Origin: Pseudomonas sp. PB106
GTDB taxonomy: Bacteria > Pseudomonadota > Gammaproteobacteria > Pseudomonadales > Pseudomonadaceae
Direction of reading: 5' to 3'
Assembly (NCBI RefSeq): GCF_009764645.1
Contig: NZ_RWIM01000194.1
Coordinates: 1-40,784, forward strand
Length of the DNA: 40,784 bases
Below are positions 33,507 to 40,784 of this stretch, in pieces. The notes below the pieces were generated by a model. It saw only the letters and a program-made list of their open reading frames with translations. It did not search any database and was not told the origin of the DNA. The stretch's first letter is position 1; every line of letters starts with the position of its first letter. Position numbers and translations under genes: made by a program.

Positions 33507-34700
33507 ATGAATAAAAACCCCGCTGTCACTCATAGTGCCGCCAAAGAGCTGGCAATGTTCCTGTTCTGCTCGACGGTTTATCGGTTGTTTTCCGGGGCGT
33601 TGCTCGTCTCGTTGACGTGGACGATCCTCAACCAGAACGAGGGCGGATACTGGCCGCTGGCGCTAGCGATTTTCTGCTCGTTCATCCCCGCATTTATCAC
33701 GCCGGCAATTATCAAACGCCTGGCGAATCGTATGAACGGCCGTCAGATGAGTAGCTGGTTTGTGTTCGGGCTGACCGCACTGGCGCTGGTTTCCGGAGTG
33801 TCGCGTGACTTTACAGTCGGTTTGCTGGTCACCAATCTGTTCGTATGGCTGATGATCATGTCACTCGAAGCCAGCCTGGACATGTGGTTCACCCAACTGC
33901 AACGGGGCATGGACGAAACCAGAGTGCGACGCATCAGCGGTGCAACCACTGCCACCAGTCAGGCGGCGCTGATGATCGGTCCATTGCTGGCGGCGGGATT
34001 GATGCCGATCCTGCCCGGAATGGGCTTTTCGCTGGTGCTCAGCAGCGGTTTTTTCATGGTCGCGGCAATTTGCTTCACCCGCGACAGTCTGCCGACGGTG
34101 GTTAAGGAAACAGACCGGGTCGTCGCACCGGCCAAACTGCCGCTGACGCTGTTTATTCCGATGGTCCTGATCTGGCCGATCCTCGGCGCATTCAACTTCA
34201 TGCTGCCGGTGTATGTGTCGAACCATGGCTGGGCGCTGTTTGAGCTGGGCGTGCTGGATGCGGTATTCGGCATGGGCATGGCGCTGATCGGTGTGCTGGT
34301 GATCATTGCCAATACCGGACGCAACCTGATGGCGTACTTGTCTGGGCTGATCGCACTGGCGGTGATTTCCACCTCCATGTGGCTGCTGATGCCAGACACG
34401 CTATTGCTCAAGGCGCTGAGCCTGTTGATTCTCGGTATGGCGTTCGGTGGCGCACGGGTACATATCCGAGTGGCCATCGCCTGCCGCTACAGTGAAGCGG
34501 CTGTCGGCTTGTATGTCAGCCGGGCGAATGCCTTGGCCACGCCGGTGCTGCTGCTGATCCTCAGCCTGCAACTGGCAATGATCGAGAATGCCTGGCTACT
34601 GCCGTTCTTGTTGGTGACCTTGAGCGTCGGGCTGCTATTGCAAACCTCGGCGACGCGCTTTGCCCAAGGCCATTCGCGCGGCGAGGTTGTCAGCGTCTGA
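33507..34700 (+). CDS. MFS-type transporter, last gene of the cluster
   Basis: A 397-residue membrane protein with about twelve hydrophobic segments arranged as in major-facilitator proteins; RLANRMNGRQMSSWFVFG after helix 2 is a degenerate MFS loop. I recognise no close named relative. AAGGA lies eight bases before ATG 33507. It follows the PLP enzyme by 113 bases and is convergent with hrpB 25 bases on, which marks the end of the cluster. It could export the finished product or take up a product-metal complex or precursor; sequence does not decide. Confidence 0.82.
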   Translation: MNKNPAVTHSAAKELAMFLFCSTVYRLFSGALLVSLTWTILNQNEGGYWPLALAIFCSFIPAFITPAIIKRLANRMNGRQMSSWFVFGLTALALVSGVSRDFTVGLLVTNLFVWLMIMSLEASLDMWFTQLQRGMDETRVRRISGATTATSQAALMIGPLLAAGLMPILPGMGFSLVLSSGFFMVAAICFTRDSLPTVVKETDRVVAPAKLPLTLFIPMVLIWPILGAFNFMLPVYVSNHGWALFELGVLDAVFGMGMALIGVLVIIANTGRNLMAYLSGLIALAVISTSMWLLMPDTLLLKALSLLILGMAFGGARVHIRVAIACRYSEAAVGLYVSRANALATPVLLLILSLQLAMIENAWLLPFLLVTLSVGLLLQTSATRFAQGHSRGEVVSV

Positions 34701-34725
34701 AACTGGCGCGGCGCGCAGTCCTGGG

Positions 34726-37245
34726 TCAGGTGCCCCGGGGCTTCGCCCGCGCAGTCGCCTCCGCCACCAACGGATCATCCGGCCAATAATGCTTCGGATA
34801 ACGCCCCTTCAGATCCTTCTTCACCTCGGCATAGGTGCTGCGCCAGAAGTTGGCCAGATCCTGCGTGACCTGCACCGGCCGCCGCGCTGGCGACAGCAGA
34901 TGCAGCTTGACCACCTGCCGCCCACCGGCGATCCGTGGCGTATCCGCCAGCCCGAACAGCTCCTGCAAACGCACCGCAAGAATCGGCGGAAACTCGCTGT
35001 AATCGAGGCGAATCGACGACCCCGACGGCACGCTCAGATGATGCGGCGCCAGCTCATCGAGCTTCTGCGGCAACGGCCAGGGCAGCAGATTACGCACGAT
35101 GCTCGACAGGTCCAGATTGGCAAAGTGACTGAGCCGCGAGACCTTGCCCAGATAGGGCATCAGCCAATCTTCGAGGGTGTTGAGCAGGGTTGCGTCGCTG
35201 ACGTCCGGCCATTGGCTGTCAGCTTGCGAACCCAATTCAAGCTGTCGCAACAACGCCACCCGCGCCTGCCACTGACGCAATTCCGGCGTCCACGGCAGCA
35301 ACTCCAGCCCCTTGCGCCGCACCAGATTCACCAATGCCTGACTGCGCGCATTTTCATCGAGACCGGTCAACGGCTCGCGGCTGAGAATCAGCTCGCCGAC
35401 CTTGCGCTGCCGCTCGGCACGCAGCACGCCTTCACGTTCGTCCCAGTCCAGTTGATCGACGTTGCGCACCTGTTCGGCCAGCACCGAATCGAACAGCGCC
35501 GGATCGAAATCCGCCGCCAGATAAATCCGCTCTTCGCGCTGGCCCTGACGGCTGCCGAGGTCGGCGATGACGATCCACGGCTCTTTCATCAGGCTGTCGG
35601 CTTCGGCGAACAGCGCCGCGCGACCGTTGGCCAGACGATATTCTGCGCCACCAGCACGCCGCTGTTGCGCGACACGATCCGGATAGGCCAGCGCCAGCAA
35701 GGCACCGAGCCAGCGCGGATGATCGGGATCGCTGACCGGCTCGCTGGCCTTGCCGCGCAAATATCCGCGATATTGCCGCGCCAGTTGTTTAGCGCGCTGC
35801 ACCCCGCCCTGCGCACCACGGGTGGCGCGCTCTTCGCCGGACAGCAGCACCAGCCGACTGTGCAAATCCGCGCCGGCGCCACGCAAGATATCGCGCTCGC
35901 CGAGCAACGCAGCGACGTCGCACGCCATGTTCGCCAAGCCCAGCGCCTGACCACGCAGCAATAAATGACCGATGCGCGGATGCGCTGGCAATTCAGCCAT
36001 AGCCTGACCATGAGCGGTCAGCGCCTCGCCTTCCAGCGCGCCAAGTCGCTGCAACAAATCCTGCGCCTGGGCATAAGCCGCCGCTGGCGGAACGTCGAGC
36101 CAGACCAGCTCGCCCGGTGTCACGCCCCAACGGCCCAGTTGCAACGCCAGACTGGCGAGATCCGCCGAAAGAATTTCTGCACTGCCATAAGCGGCGAGTT
36201 GCTCGTGCTGATCCTGCGACCACAGGCGATAACAAACACCCGGCTCCAGTCGCCCCGCCCGGCCCGCACGTTGGGTGGCGCTGGCCTTGGAAATCCGCTG
36301 AGTATCGAGACGCGTCATGCCGCTGCCGGGATCGAAACGCGGCACCCGCGCCAGACCGGCGTCGATCACCACGCGCACGCCGTTGATGGTCAGGCTGGTC
36401 TCGGCGATGTTGGTCGCCAGCACCACTTTGCGCTGACCGGCCGGCGCCGGATCGATCGCCGCACGTTGCGCATTAAGGTCGAGTTCGCCATGCAAAGGGC
36501 AGAGCAACACGTCGCTGCGCTCACCCATCGCATCGGCCAATTGTTGATGGACGCGACGGATTTCCGCCTGCCCCGGCAGAAACACCAACAGACTGCCGGT
36601 TTCATCGTGCAGCGCTTCAAGCACGGTTTGCGTGACCCGCTGATCAATGTATTCGCCGGGCTGAAACGGCCGGCCCCAGCGCATCGTCACCGGATACATC
36701 CGCCCTTCGCTGCGCAGGATCGGCGCGTCATCCAGCAACCCGGCCAGACGCTCGCCTTCGAGGGTGGCGGACATCAGCAAAATCTTCAGCGGCTGTTCAG
36801 CTCGAAACAGCTCACGACCGTTCAGACTTAACGCCAACGCCAGATCGGCATCGAGGCTGCGTTCGTGGAATTCGTCGAAGATCAGCAGACCCACGCCTTC
36901 CAGCGCCGGGTCGTCCTGCAAGCGCCGGGTGAGAATGCCTTCGGTGACCACTTCGATGCGCGTGTTGGGGCCAACCTTGCTGTCGAGGCGAATGCGATAA
37001 CCGACGGTTTCACCGACCTTATCGCCCAACTCGCTGGCCAGCCGCTCTGCGGCTGCCCGCGCGGCGAGACGGCGCGGTTCAAGCATCAGAATGGTCTGCC
37101 CGGCCAGCCAGGCTTCATTGAGCAAGGCCAGCGGCACGCGGGTGGTTTTACCAGCGCCGGGCGGTGCTTCGAGCACGGCTTCGTGGCGAGTCGCCAAGGC
37201 TTCACGCAGGGCGGGTAAAACTTCATCGATCGGCAAAGAATTCAT
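34726..37245 (-). CDS. hrpB: ATP-dependent helicase HrpB
   Basis: An 839-residue DExH-box helicase of the HrpA/HrpB group. Motif I is APPGAGKTTRVPLAL, motif II DEFHER, motif III SATLEGERLAGLL and motif VI QRAGRAGRLEPG, followed by the helicase-associated domain and a C-terminal HrpB-specific region (FPPILAVRLQELFGL, VVKLHLLSPARRPVQVTQDLANFW). This length is usual for HrpB. The biological role of HrpB is poorly defined. ATG 37245 follows GGGAG; a second upstream in-frame start adds only four residues. It is divergent from the lipoprotein gene. Confidence 0.93.
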   Translation of the reverse strand: MNSLPIDEVLPALREALATRHEAVLEAPPGAGKTTRVPLALLNEAWLAGQTILMLEPRRLAARAAAERLASELGDKVGETVGYRIRLDSKVGPNTRIEVVTEGILTRRLQDDPALEGVGLLIFDEFHERSLDADLALALSLNGRELFRAEQPLKILLMSATLEGERLAGLLDDAPILRSEGRMYPVTMRWGRPFQPGEYIDQRVTQTVLEALHDETGSLLVFLPGQAEIRRVHQQLADAMGERSDVLLCPLHGELDLNAQRAAIDPAPAGQRKVVLATNIAETSLTINGVRVVIDAGLARVPRFDPGSGMTRLDTQRISKASATQRAGRAGRLEPGVCYRLWSQDQHEQLAAYGSAEILSADLASLALQLGRWGVTPGELVWLDVPPAAAYAQAQDLLQRLGALEGEALTAHGQAMAELPAHPRIGHLLLRGQALGLANMACDVAALLGERDILRGAGADLHSRLVLLSGEERATRGAQGGVQRAKQLARQYRGYLRGKASEPVSDPDHPRWLGALLALAYPDRVAQQRRAGGAEYRLANGRAALFAEADSLMKEPWIVIADLGSRQGQREERIYLAADFDPALFDSVLAEQVRNVDQLDWDEREGVLRAERQRKVGELILSREPLTGLDENARSQALVNLVRRKGLELLPWTPELRQWQARVALLRQLELGSQADSQWPDVSDATLLNTLEDWLMPYLGKVSRLSHFANLDLSSIVRNLLPWPLPQKLDELAPHHLSVPSGSSIRLDYSEFPPILAVRLQELFGLADTPRIAGGRQVVKLHLLSPARRPVQVTQDLANFWRSTYAEVKKDLKGRYPKHYWPDDPLVAEATARAKPRGT

Positions 37246-37355
37246 GCTGGCTCCCAAACAGAGGCGCGAGTATAACGGCGAACTGCCGGGCGTTCGTCAG
37301 GGTCTTAATTCCAGACGACTACGCTTCGTTTTCAAATGACTCAGGAGATTTCCCC

Positions 37356-37775
37356 ATGCGCTTACCTTTTCGCCTGATCGGCGGTGTACTGGTCGCCACC
37401 CTGCTCACGCAAATCACGGCGTGCGGTTCGATTTTCTATCCGGACCGTCGCGGTCAGATCGACGGCAAGGTCGACCCGGCGATTGCCGTGCTCGATGCCG
37501 TGGGCCTGCTGTTCTACATCATTCCCGGGCTGATCGCGTTTGCCGTCGACTTCGCCACCGGCGCGATCTACTTCGAACCGGGCCACACCGCGCAGATCGA
37601 TCCGGCCAAGCTCAAGCAAGCCATCGGCCCGGACGGTCAGGTCGATAATCACAAGCTGCAGGCTATTCTCGAAAGCGAGCTGGGCAAGGATTTCCCTCTG
37701 GATGATCCGCGCCTGATTCAACACAAGGGCAGCACCCAGCAACTGGCGATGTTCGGCCTGCAACCTGCAGCCTAA
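37356..37775 (+). CDS. Small lipoprotein of unknown function
   Basis: A 139-residue protein with a lipoprotein signal peptide: hydrophobic LIGGVLVATLLTQITAC with the acylated Cys23, then Gly-Ser, which does not call for inner-membrane retention. A hydrophobic stretch (IAVLDAVGLLFYIIPGLIAFAVDF, about 46-69) follows, resembling YceK-type small lipoproteins. In databases similar Pseudomonas proteins are sometimes labelled 'polyribonucleotide nucleotidyltransferase', which nothing in this sequence supports. ATG 37356 has AGGAGA seven bases upstream. It is 12 bases ahead of the CDF gene, so they are one operon. Confidence 0.8.
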   Translation: MRLPFRLIGGVLVATLLTQITACGSIFYPDRRGQIDGKVDPAIAVLDAVGLLFYIIPGLIAFAVDFATGAIYFEPGHTAQIDPAKLKQAIGPDGQVDNHKLQAILESELGKDFPLDDPRLIQHKGSTQQLAMFGLQPAA

Positions 37776-37787
37776 AAAGGAAACGCA

Positions 37788-38696
37788 ATGACCTCCAGCC
37801 CCGAACACGCTCGCCTGCTACGGCTGGCGACCCGCGCCTCGGTGGCGGTCGCCTGCACACTGATCGTCGCCAAAGCCATCGCCTGGTGGCTGAGCGGTTC
37901 GGTGAGCATGCTCGCCGGCCTCACCGATTCGGCGCTGGATGGCATCACCTCGATGCTCAATCTGCTCGCGGTGCATTACGCGCTGCGCCCGGCGGATGAC
38001 GATCACCGTTACGGCCACGGCAAGGCGGAATCGCTCGCGGGCATGGCGCAGGCGTTGTTCATTGGTGGCAGTGCGCTGTTGATCGCGTTTCAGGCGTACG
38101 AACGGCTGCACGATCCGCAGCCGCTTGGCGCGCCGTGGCTGAGCATCGGTGTGATCGTGTTCTCGCTACTACTGACGGCGGCGCTGCTGGTGTTGCAGCA
38201 TCGGGTGATCAAGCAAACCGGCTCCAACGCCGTGCGCGCGGACTCGCTGCACTACCGCTCGGACATGTTGCTCAACGGCAGCATTCTGATTGCGCTGATT
38301 TTGGCCGGGTTTGGCTTCGATCAACTGGATGCGTGGTTCGGTCTGGGGATTGCTGCGTACATTCTGTGGAGCGCAATCCAGATCGCACGGGAAAGTTTTT
38401 CGGTGTTGATGGATGAAGAACTGCCGACGGACGTCAGCCAGCACATGCTCGAACTGGCCTGCAGTGTTCCGGGGGTGTTGGGCGCCCATGACTTACGCAC
38501 GCGGATCTCCGGCAACCACTGGTTTGTGCAGTTGCACCTGGAATTGCCGGGAGAATTGACCCTGTCAGTGGCCCACGGCATCAGCGATCAAGCCGCCGAT
38601 GCCATTCACCAAGCCTACCCGCGAGCCGAAGTGCTGGTGCACGCCGATCCGATAAAAGCAGCTACAAGTCGCGAGCCGCAAGCTTCAAGCTTGTAG
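37788..38696 (+). CDS. Cation diffusion facilitator (FieF/YiiP-like)
   Basis: A 302-residue divalent-metal/proton antiporter with six membrane segments and a cytoplasmic C-terminal domain. Asp47 and Asp51 (LTDSALDG, helix 2) with His155 and Asp159 (LHYRSDM, helix 5) reproduce the D-D-H-D transport site of E. coli YiiP (D45, D49, H153, D157). HRYGHGKAESLA is the usual loop. It should export Zn2+, Fe2+ or a similar ion. The last dozen residues (ATSREPQASSL) are encoded by an intergenic-type inverted repeat, so the original stop was probably replaced. Confidence 0.92.
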   Translation: MTSSPEHARLLRLATRASVAVACTLIVAKAIAWWLSGSVSMLAGLTDSALDGITSMLNLLAVHYALRPADDDHRYGHGKAESLAGMAQALFIGGSALLIAFQAYERLHDPQPLGAPWLSIGVIVFSLLLTAALLVLQHRVIKQTGSNAVRADSLHYRSDMLLNGSILIALILAGFGFDQLDAWFGLGIAAYILWSAIQIARESFSVLMDEELPTDVSQHMLELACSVPGVLGAHDLRTRISGNHWFVQLHLELPGELTLSVAHGISDQAADAIHQAYPRAEVLVHADPIKAATSREPQASSL

Positions 38697-38723
38697 CTCG
38701 ACACTTGCAGCTCGCAGCTGCTT
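38656..38723. repeat. Inverted repeat at convergent gene ends
   Basis: AAGCAGCT at the left and AGCTGCTT at the right bound a 68-base element filled with AGCT-centred words (CAAGCTTCAAGCTTGTAGCTCG type, in shorter pieces). It covers the last codons of the CDF gene and stops one base before the TAG of the convergent DUF6515 gene. It is a known kind of Pseudomonas intergenic repeat and could form a two-way terminator hairpin. Confidence 0.7.
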
Positions 38724-39776
38724 CTACTGGACCTGGTAACCGCGACTGCTCAGGCAATTGCCCTGGGCCTGTCGATACGCCTGAACCACTTCGGGCGCCG
38801 GTTGATAAGTCGCGGTGCGCGGGTCGAAACCGCTTTGCTGCACCGCGTACTGGTAGCACTGGTAACCGTCCTGCTGCACTTGCTCCGGCGACTGACCGTT
38901 GGCCGGATAGGCTTCGACGTCATAGCCCTGGGATTGCGGCTGCGGTTGTTGCTGCACCGGCGGCTCGACGACCACGTAATCCTGCGTCGCTTCCTGATAG
39001 GCGTAGTAGGAACCGGCGGCGAGGAACAGCAGCGAACCCCCGATCCACACTTCACGGGCGTAGTCCGGCAGATACTGAGTACGAATCCCGCGCGGCGGCT
39101 GCACGACGATATAGCGCGGCCCTTGCGGGCGATACCAGTAACCGCCGGAATAGAAGTAATCCTGGCCGCGATACGGCACACGATAGTCGCGATCCGGGAA
39201 GCGGTCGATCACATGCCCCGGCCGATATTGCGGGCCCGGGCCCCAACCGTTGCCGTGTCCATCGGGACGCCCCGGCCAGCGATTATCGTTAGGTCGATTG
39301 TTGGTTTGCCAATGCTGGTTGTTGTAGCCGTTCTGCGGACGCTCGTCGCGGTAGTAACCCTGACGCGGCTCCTGAGTCTGGCGTACGGCGTCCGGTCGAG
39401 GCTGGATCGGCAGGCTGTTGGCCGGCAGTTGCGGCGGCGGTGGCGGCTGGCGTACCGGGTTAGGGTTGTAGGCCGGGCGATTCTGATCGCGGTTCTGCCA
39501 TTGGCCATTATTGTTGCCGTTGTGCTCGAACTGACGACTGTTGTCGCCACGAATGATGTCGTTGTTTTGCGGACGTGGCTGATTCTGCTGCGGCTGATTA
39601 TTCTGCGGGCGCGGCTGATTATTGCCGCCGCCATGCCCCTGATTATTGCCTTGATGATCCGGGCCGCGGCCACCGCCATCCGGCCCTCGATTCTGCGGCT
39701 CGTCGGCCAGCGCTTGCGCACTGACACTCACACACAGCAAACCAACACCGGCCAGACGCCAAATGCGCGACTTCAT
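38724..39776 (-). CDS. Secreted Asn/Gln/Pro-rich protein (DUF6515-type)
   Basis: A 350-residue protein with a signal peptide (LAGVGLLCVSVSAQALA, cut near residue 24). Residues 25-200 are low-complexity, rich in Asn, Gln, Pro, Gly and Arg (QPRPQNNQPQQNQPRPQNN). After this come a Tyr-rich domain (DRDYRVPYRGQDYFYSGGYWYR), one hydrophobic stretch (VWIGGSLLFLAAGSYYAY) and a C-terminal domain with two Cys (GYQCYQYAVQQSGFDP and GNCLSSRGYQ). This order fits the DUF6515 group, which has no known function. Location is envelope or periplasm. ATG 39776 is chosen because it starts the signal peptide. Confidence 0.8.
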   Translation of the reverse strand: MKSRIWRLAGVGLLCVSVSAQALADEPQNRGPDGGGRGPDHQGNNQGHGGGNNQPRPQNNQPQQNQPRPQNNDIIRGDNSRQFEHNGNNNGQWQNRDQNRPAYNPNPVRQPPPPPQLPANSLPIQPRPDAVRQTQEPRQGYYRDERPQNGYNNQHWQTNNRPNDNRWPGRPDGHGNGWGPGPQYRPGHVIDRFPDRDYRVPYRGQDYFYSGGYWYRPQGPRYIVVQPPRGIRTQYLPDYAREVWIGGSLLFLAAGSYYAYQEATQDYVVVEPPVQQQPQPQSQGYDVEAYPANGQSPEQVQQDGYQCYQYAVQQSGFDPRTATYQPAPEVVQAYRQAQGNCLSSRGYQVQ

Positions 39777-39909
39777 GCTTTTTCTCACTGCGGGGCCTGT
39801 AAATGTAAGAGGACTTTTCACTAAGACCGGGAATACACACACCGGGTTCTGCAACAGGTTATCAGTCGCGCAACTTATTTATTGAGCGCCCGGCATGAAA
39901 TCGCAGGCA

Positions 39910-39940
39910 AGAAAAAAGGGAGACCCGTCGGCCTCCCTTC
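39910..39940 (-). terminator. Intrinsic terminator, minus strand
   Basis: AAGGGAG (39916-39922) and CTCCCTT (39933-39939) form a seven-base-pair stem with a 10-base loop. Read on the minus strand it is followed by a run of six T (from 39917 to 39912). It lies about 135 bases upstream of the DUF6515 start and so must end a separate minus-strand transcript. Confidence 0.75.
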
Positions 39941-39984
39941 TAGAGAACTTCGTCCTGGCTCGACGCTTTTGACGTCGGCTCACC

Positions 39985-40173
39985 TCACGCCGTCTTCTGG
40001 ACAGTGTGCAGCTCGGGGGCCGGCACAACCCCGGTGGGGGTGGCGGCCGCGGCAGGCCGGATAGGGCGGGCCGCGTGGACTGTGTTACCGAGCAGTGATT
40101 CTGGTGATAAGAATAGGCCTGAGGCCGCGACAGAGGATTGCGAAGATTGCTGAAATAAACACCACTTGCGCAA
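39985..40173 (-). CDS. Possible small protein upstream of the terminator
   Basis: A 62-codon frame (starting TTG, reading MRKWCLFQQSSQSSV) that ends 45 bases before the minus-strand terminator. Its second half uses almost only G or C in third positions, in line with real genes here, but the Shine-Dalgarno site is poor and I do not recognise the product. The sequence could instead be a non-coding RNA or leader of about 250 bases. No other gene occupies 39777-40227, apart from the terminator. Confidence 0.3.
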   Translation of the reverse strand: MRKWCLFQQSSQSSVAASGLFLSPESLLGNTVHAARPIRPAAAATPTGVVPAPELHTVQKTA

Positions 40174-40227
40174 TTTTTAACCCTGGATAGATAATCCGCC
40201 GCAATAGTTACAACCAAGGACAGATTG

Positions 40228-40707
40228 ATGAGCAAACTCGACCGTTACGACCTGAGTATTTTGGCGGAATTGCAGCGCGACGCCCGCATCTCCAACCAGG
40301 AGTTGGCCGAGCGCATCGGTCTGTCGCCCTCCCCGTGCTCGCGCCGGGTCAAGCAATTGGAAGACGACGGCTATATCTCGCGCCAGGTCGCTTTGCTCGA
40401 TCGCAAGATGCTCGGGCTGAGCCTGACGGCGTATGTGCTGATCGGCATGGACCGCCACACGCCGGAGCGTTTCGAGAATTTCGAAGCGGCGATTCGCACG
40501 CTGCCGCAGGTGCTGGAGTGCAGTCTGGTGACGGGTGTGGATGCGGATTACCAGTTGAAAGTGGTGGTGCCGGACATGGATCACTATCAGAAGCTGTTGC
40601 TGGGGCATCTCACCCGCATCGAAGGCGTGACCAGCGTACGCTCGAGTTTTGTGCTGAATCAGGTACTCAACAGCACCGAGCTGCCCCTCACCCACTTGCG
40701 CAACTGA
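40228..40707 (+). CDS. Lrp/AsnC-family transcriptional regulator
   Basis: A 159-residue Lrp-type regulator. The N-terminal helix-turn-helix (LDRYDLSILAELQRDARISNQELAERIGLSPSPCSRRVKQLE) covers about 3-46 and the RAM ligand-binding domain about 62-150 (VLECSLVTGVDADYQLKVVVPDMDHYQKLL is the effector-binding strand-loop). Family members sense amino acids and control amino-acid metabolism and transport. ATG 40228 has AAGGA seven bases before it; the TTG just upstream is not needed. The gene it controls is not visible; the minus-strand neighbour and genes beyond the window are candidates. Confidence 0.93.
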   Translation: MSKLDRYDLSILAELQRDARISNQELAERIGLSPSPCSRRVKQLEDDGYISRQVALLDRKMLGLSLTAYVLIGMDRHTPERFENFEAAIRTLPQVLECSLVTGVDADYQLKVVVPDMDHYQKLLLGHLTRIEGVTSVRSSFVLNQVLNSTELPLTHLRN

Positions 40708-40719
40708 TACCGCCCTCTG

Positions 40720-40784
40720 TAGGAGCTGCCGAAGGCTGCGATCTTTTGATCTTGCTCTAAAAAGATCAAAAGATCGCAGCCTTC
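40720..40784. repeat. Hairpin repeat, 'CTGCGATCTTTTGATCTT' family, copy 3
   Basis: TGTAGGAGCTGCCG is followed by AAGGCTGCGATCTTTTGATC and an inverted copy ending at the last base. It is the reverse-orientation counterpart of the element at 1-70 and follows the Lrp gene by 12 bases. Confidence 0.85.

Noticed and set aside
23980..34700. Assignment to tabtoxin, dapdiamide, fluopsin or mangotoxin pathways
   Set aside because: Each shares at most one or two families with this locus (ATP-grasp, HDO or MFS), but their marker genes (beta-lactam synthetase, Fe/2-oxoglutarate enzyme, FlcA/FlcC-type set, mgo/mbo set) are absent.
34660..35964. A 434-codon plus-strand open frame over hrpB
   Set aside because: HrpB motifs on the minus strand run through the whole region; the plus frame also overlaps the end of the MFS gene.
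38802..39824. A 340-codon plus-strand open frame
   Set aside because: It is the antisense of the low-complexity DUF6515-type gene. Its Val/Ile/Leu-rich translation results from reading Asn/Gln codons backwards and is not a membrane protein.

Overview
The window is a piece of a chromosome from a fluorescent-type Pseudomonas (P. fluorescens group is the best guess). The grounds are high GC with strongly G/C-ending codons, REP/REPIN palindromes of the 'GAGCTGGCTTGCCAGC' and 'GAGCCTGCTCGCGA' kinds between many genes, three copies of the 'CTGCGATCTTTTGATCTT' hairpin repeat, and a run of typical Pseudomonas housekeeping genes (rhlE, tesB, hrpB, yciC, a fieF-like CDF gene). I saw no rRNA, tRNA, CRISPR array, transposase or prophage gene. 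Gene identities rest on motif recognition only, because no search could be run.

Layout. 1-3.6 kb: an IclR regulator divergent from a two-gene catabolic operon (FAD-dependent dehydrogenase plus aldo/keto reductase), with a near-ideal IclR-type palindrome between them. 3.7-6.5 kb: two tandem YpfJ-type zinc metallopeptidases and a secreted alpha/beta hydrolase. 6.7-9.8 kb: a minus-strand set (GNAT acetyltransferase, TesB thioesterase, HAD phosphatase) and a divergent HDAC-like deacetylase. 10.1-16.1 kb: a BaiN/HI0933-type flavoprotein, the RhlE helicase, an EamA exporter, a DEDDh exonuclease coupled to a NYN nuclease, and a DUF2076 protein. 16.2-18.1 kb: yciC and a membrane-anchored EEP-family enzyme. 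18.2-24.0 kb: a NitT/TauT-type ABC importer, an aldehyde dehydrogenase and a divergent LysR regulator, probably one uptake and catabolism locus.

The most unusual part is 23.98-34.70 kb. A HxlR regulator is divergent from an MFS exporter, and next comes a same-strand run of eight genes: a plant-type [2Fe-2S] ferredoxin, a haem-oxygenase-like diiron oxidase (HDO), three different ATP-grasp ligases in a row, an EamA exporter, a Tat-exported fold-type I PLP enzyme resembling PvdN of pyoverdine maturation, and a second MFS protein. There is no NRPS or PKS gene. I read this as a small-peptide or amide biosynthetic cluster. The likely logic is that HDO plus ferredoxin make or modify a building block, the ATP-grasp enzymes join carboxylates and amines in the cytoplasm, the product crosses the inner membrane, and the Tat-exported PLP enzyme finishes it in the periplasm. 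I do not recognise it as any characterised pathway; product and novelty are inference.

34.7-40.8 kb: hrpB convergent with the cluster, a small lipoprotein and a CDF metal exporter, an Asn/Gln/Pro-rich secreted DUF6515-type protein, a 450-bp region with a possible small minus-strand transcript ending in an intrinsic terminator, and an Lrp/AsnC regulator. Both window ends lie in or beside copies of the same hairpin repeat, in opposite orientation.
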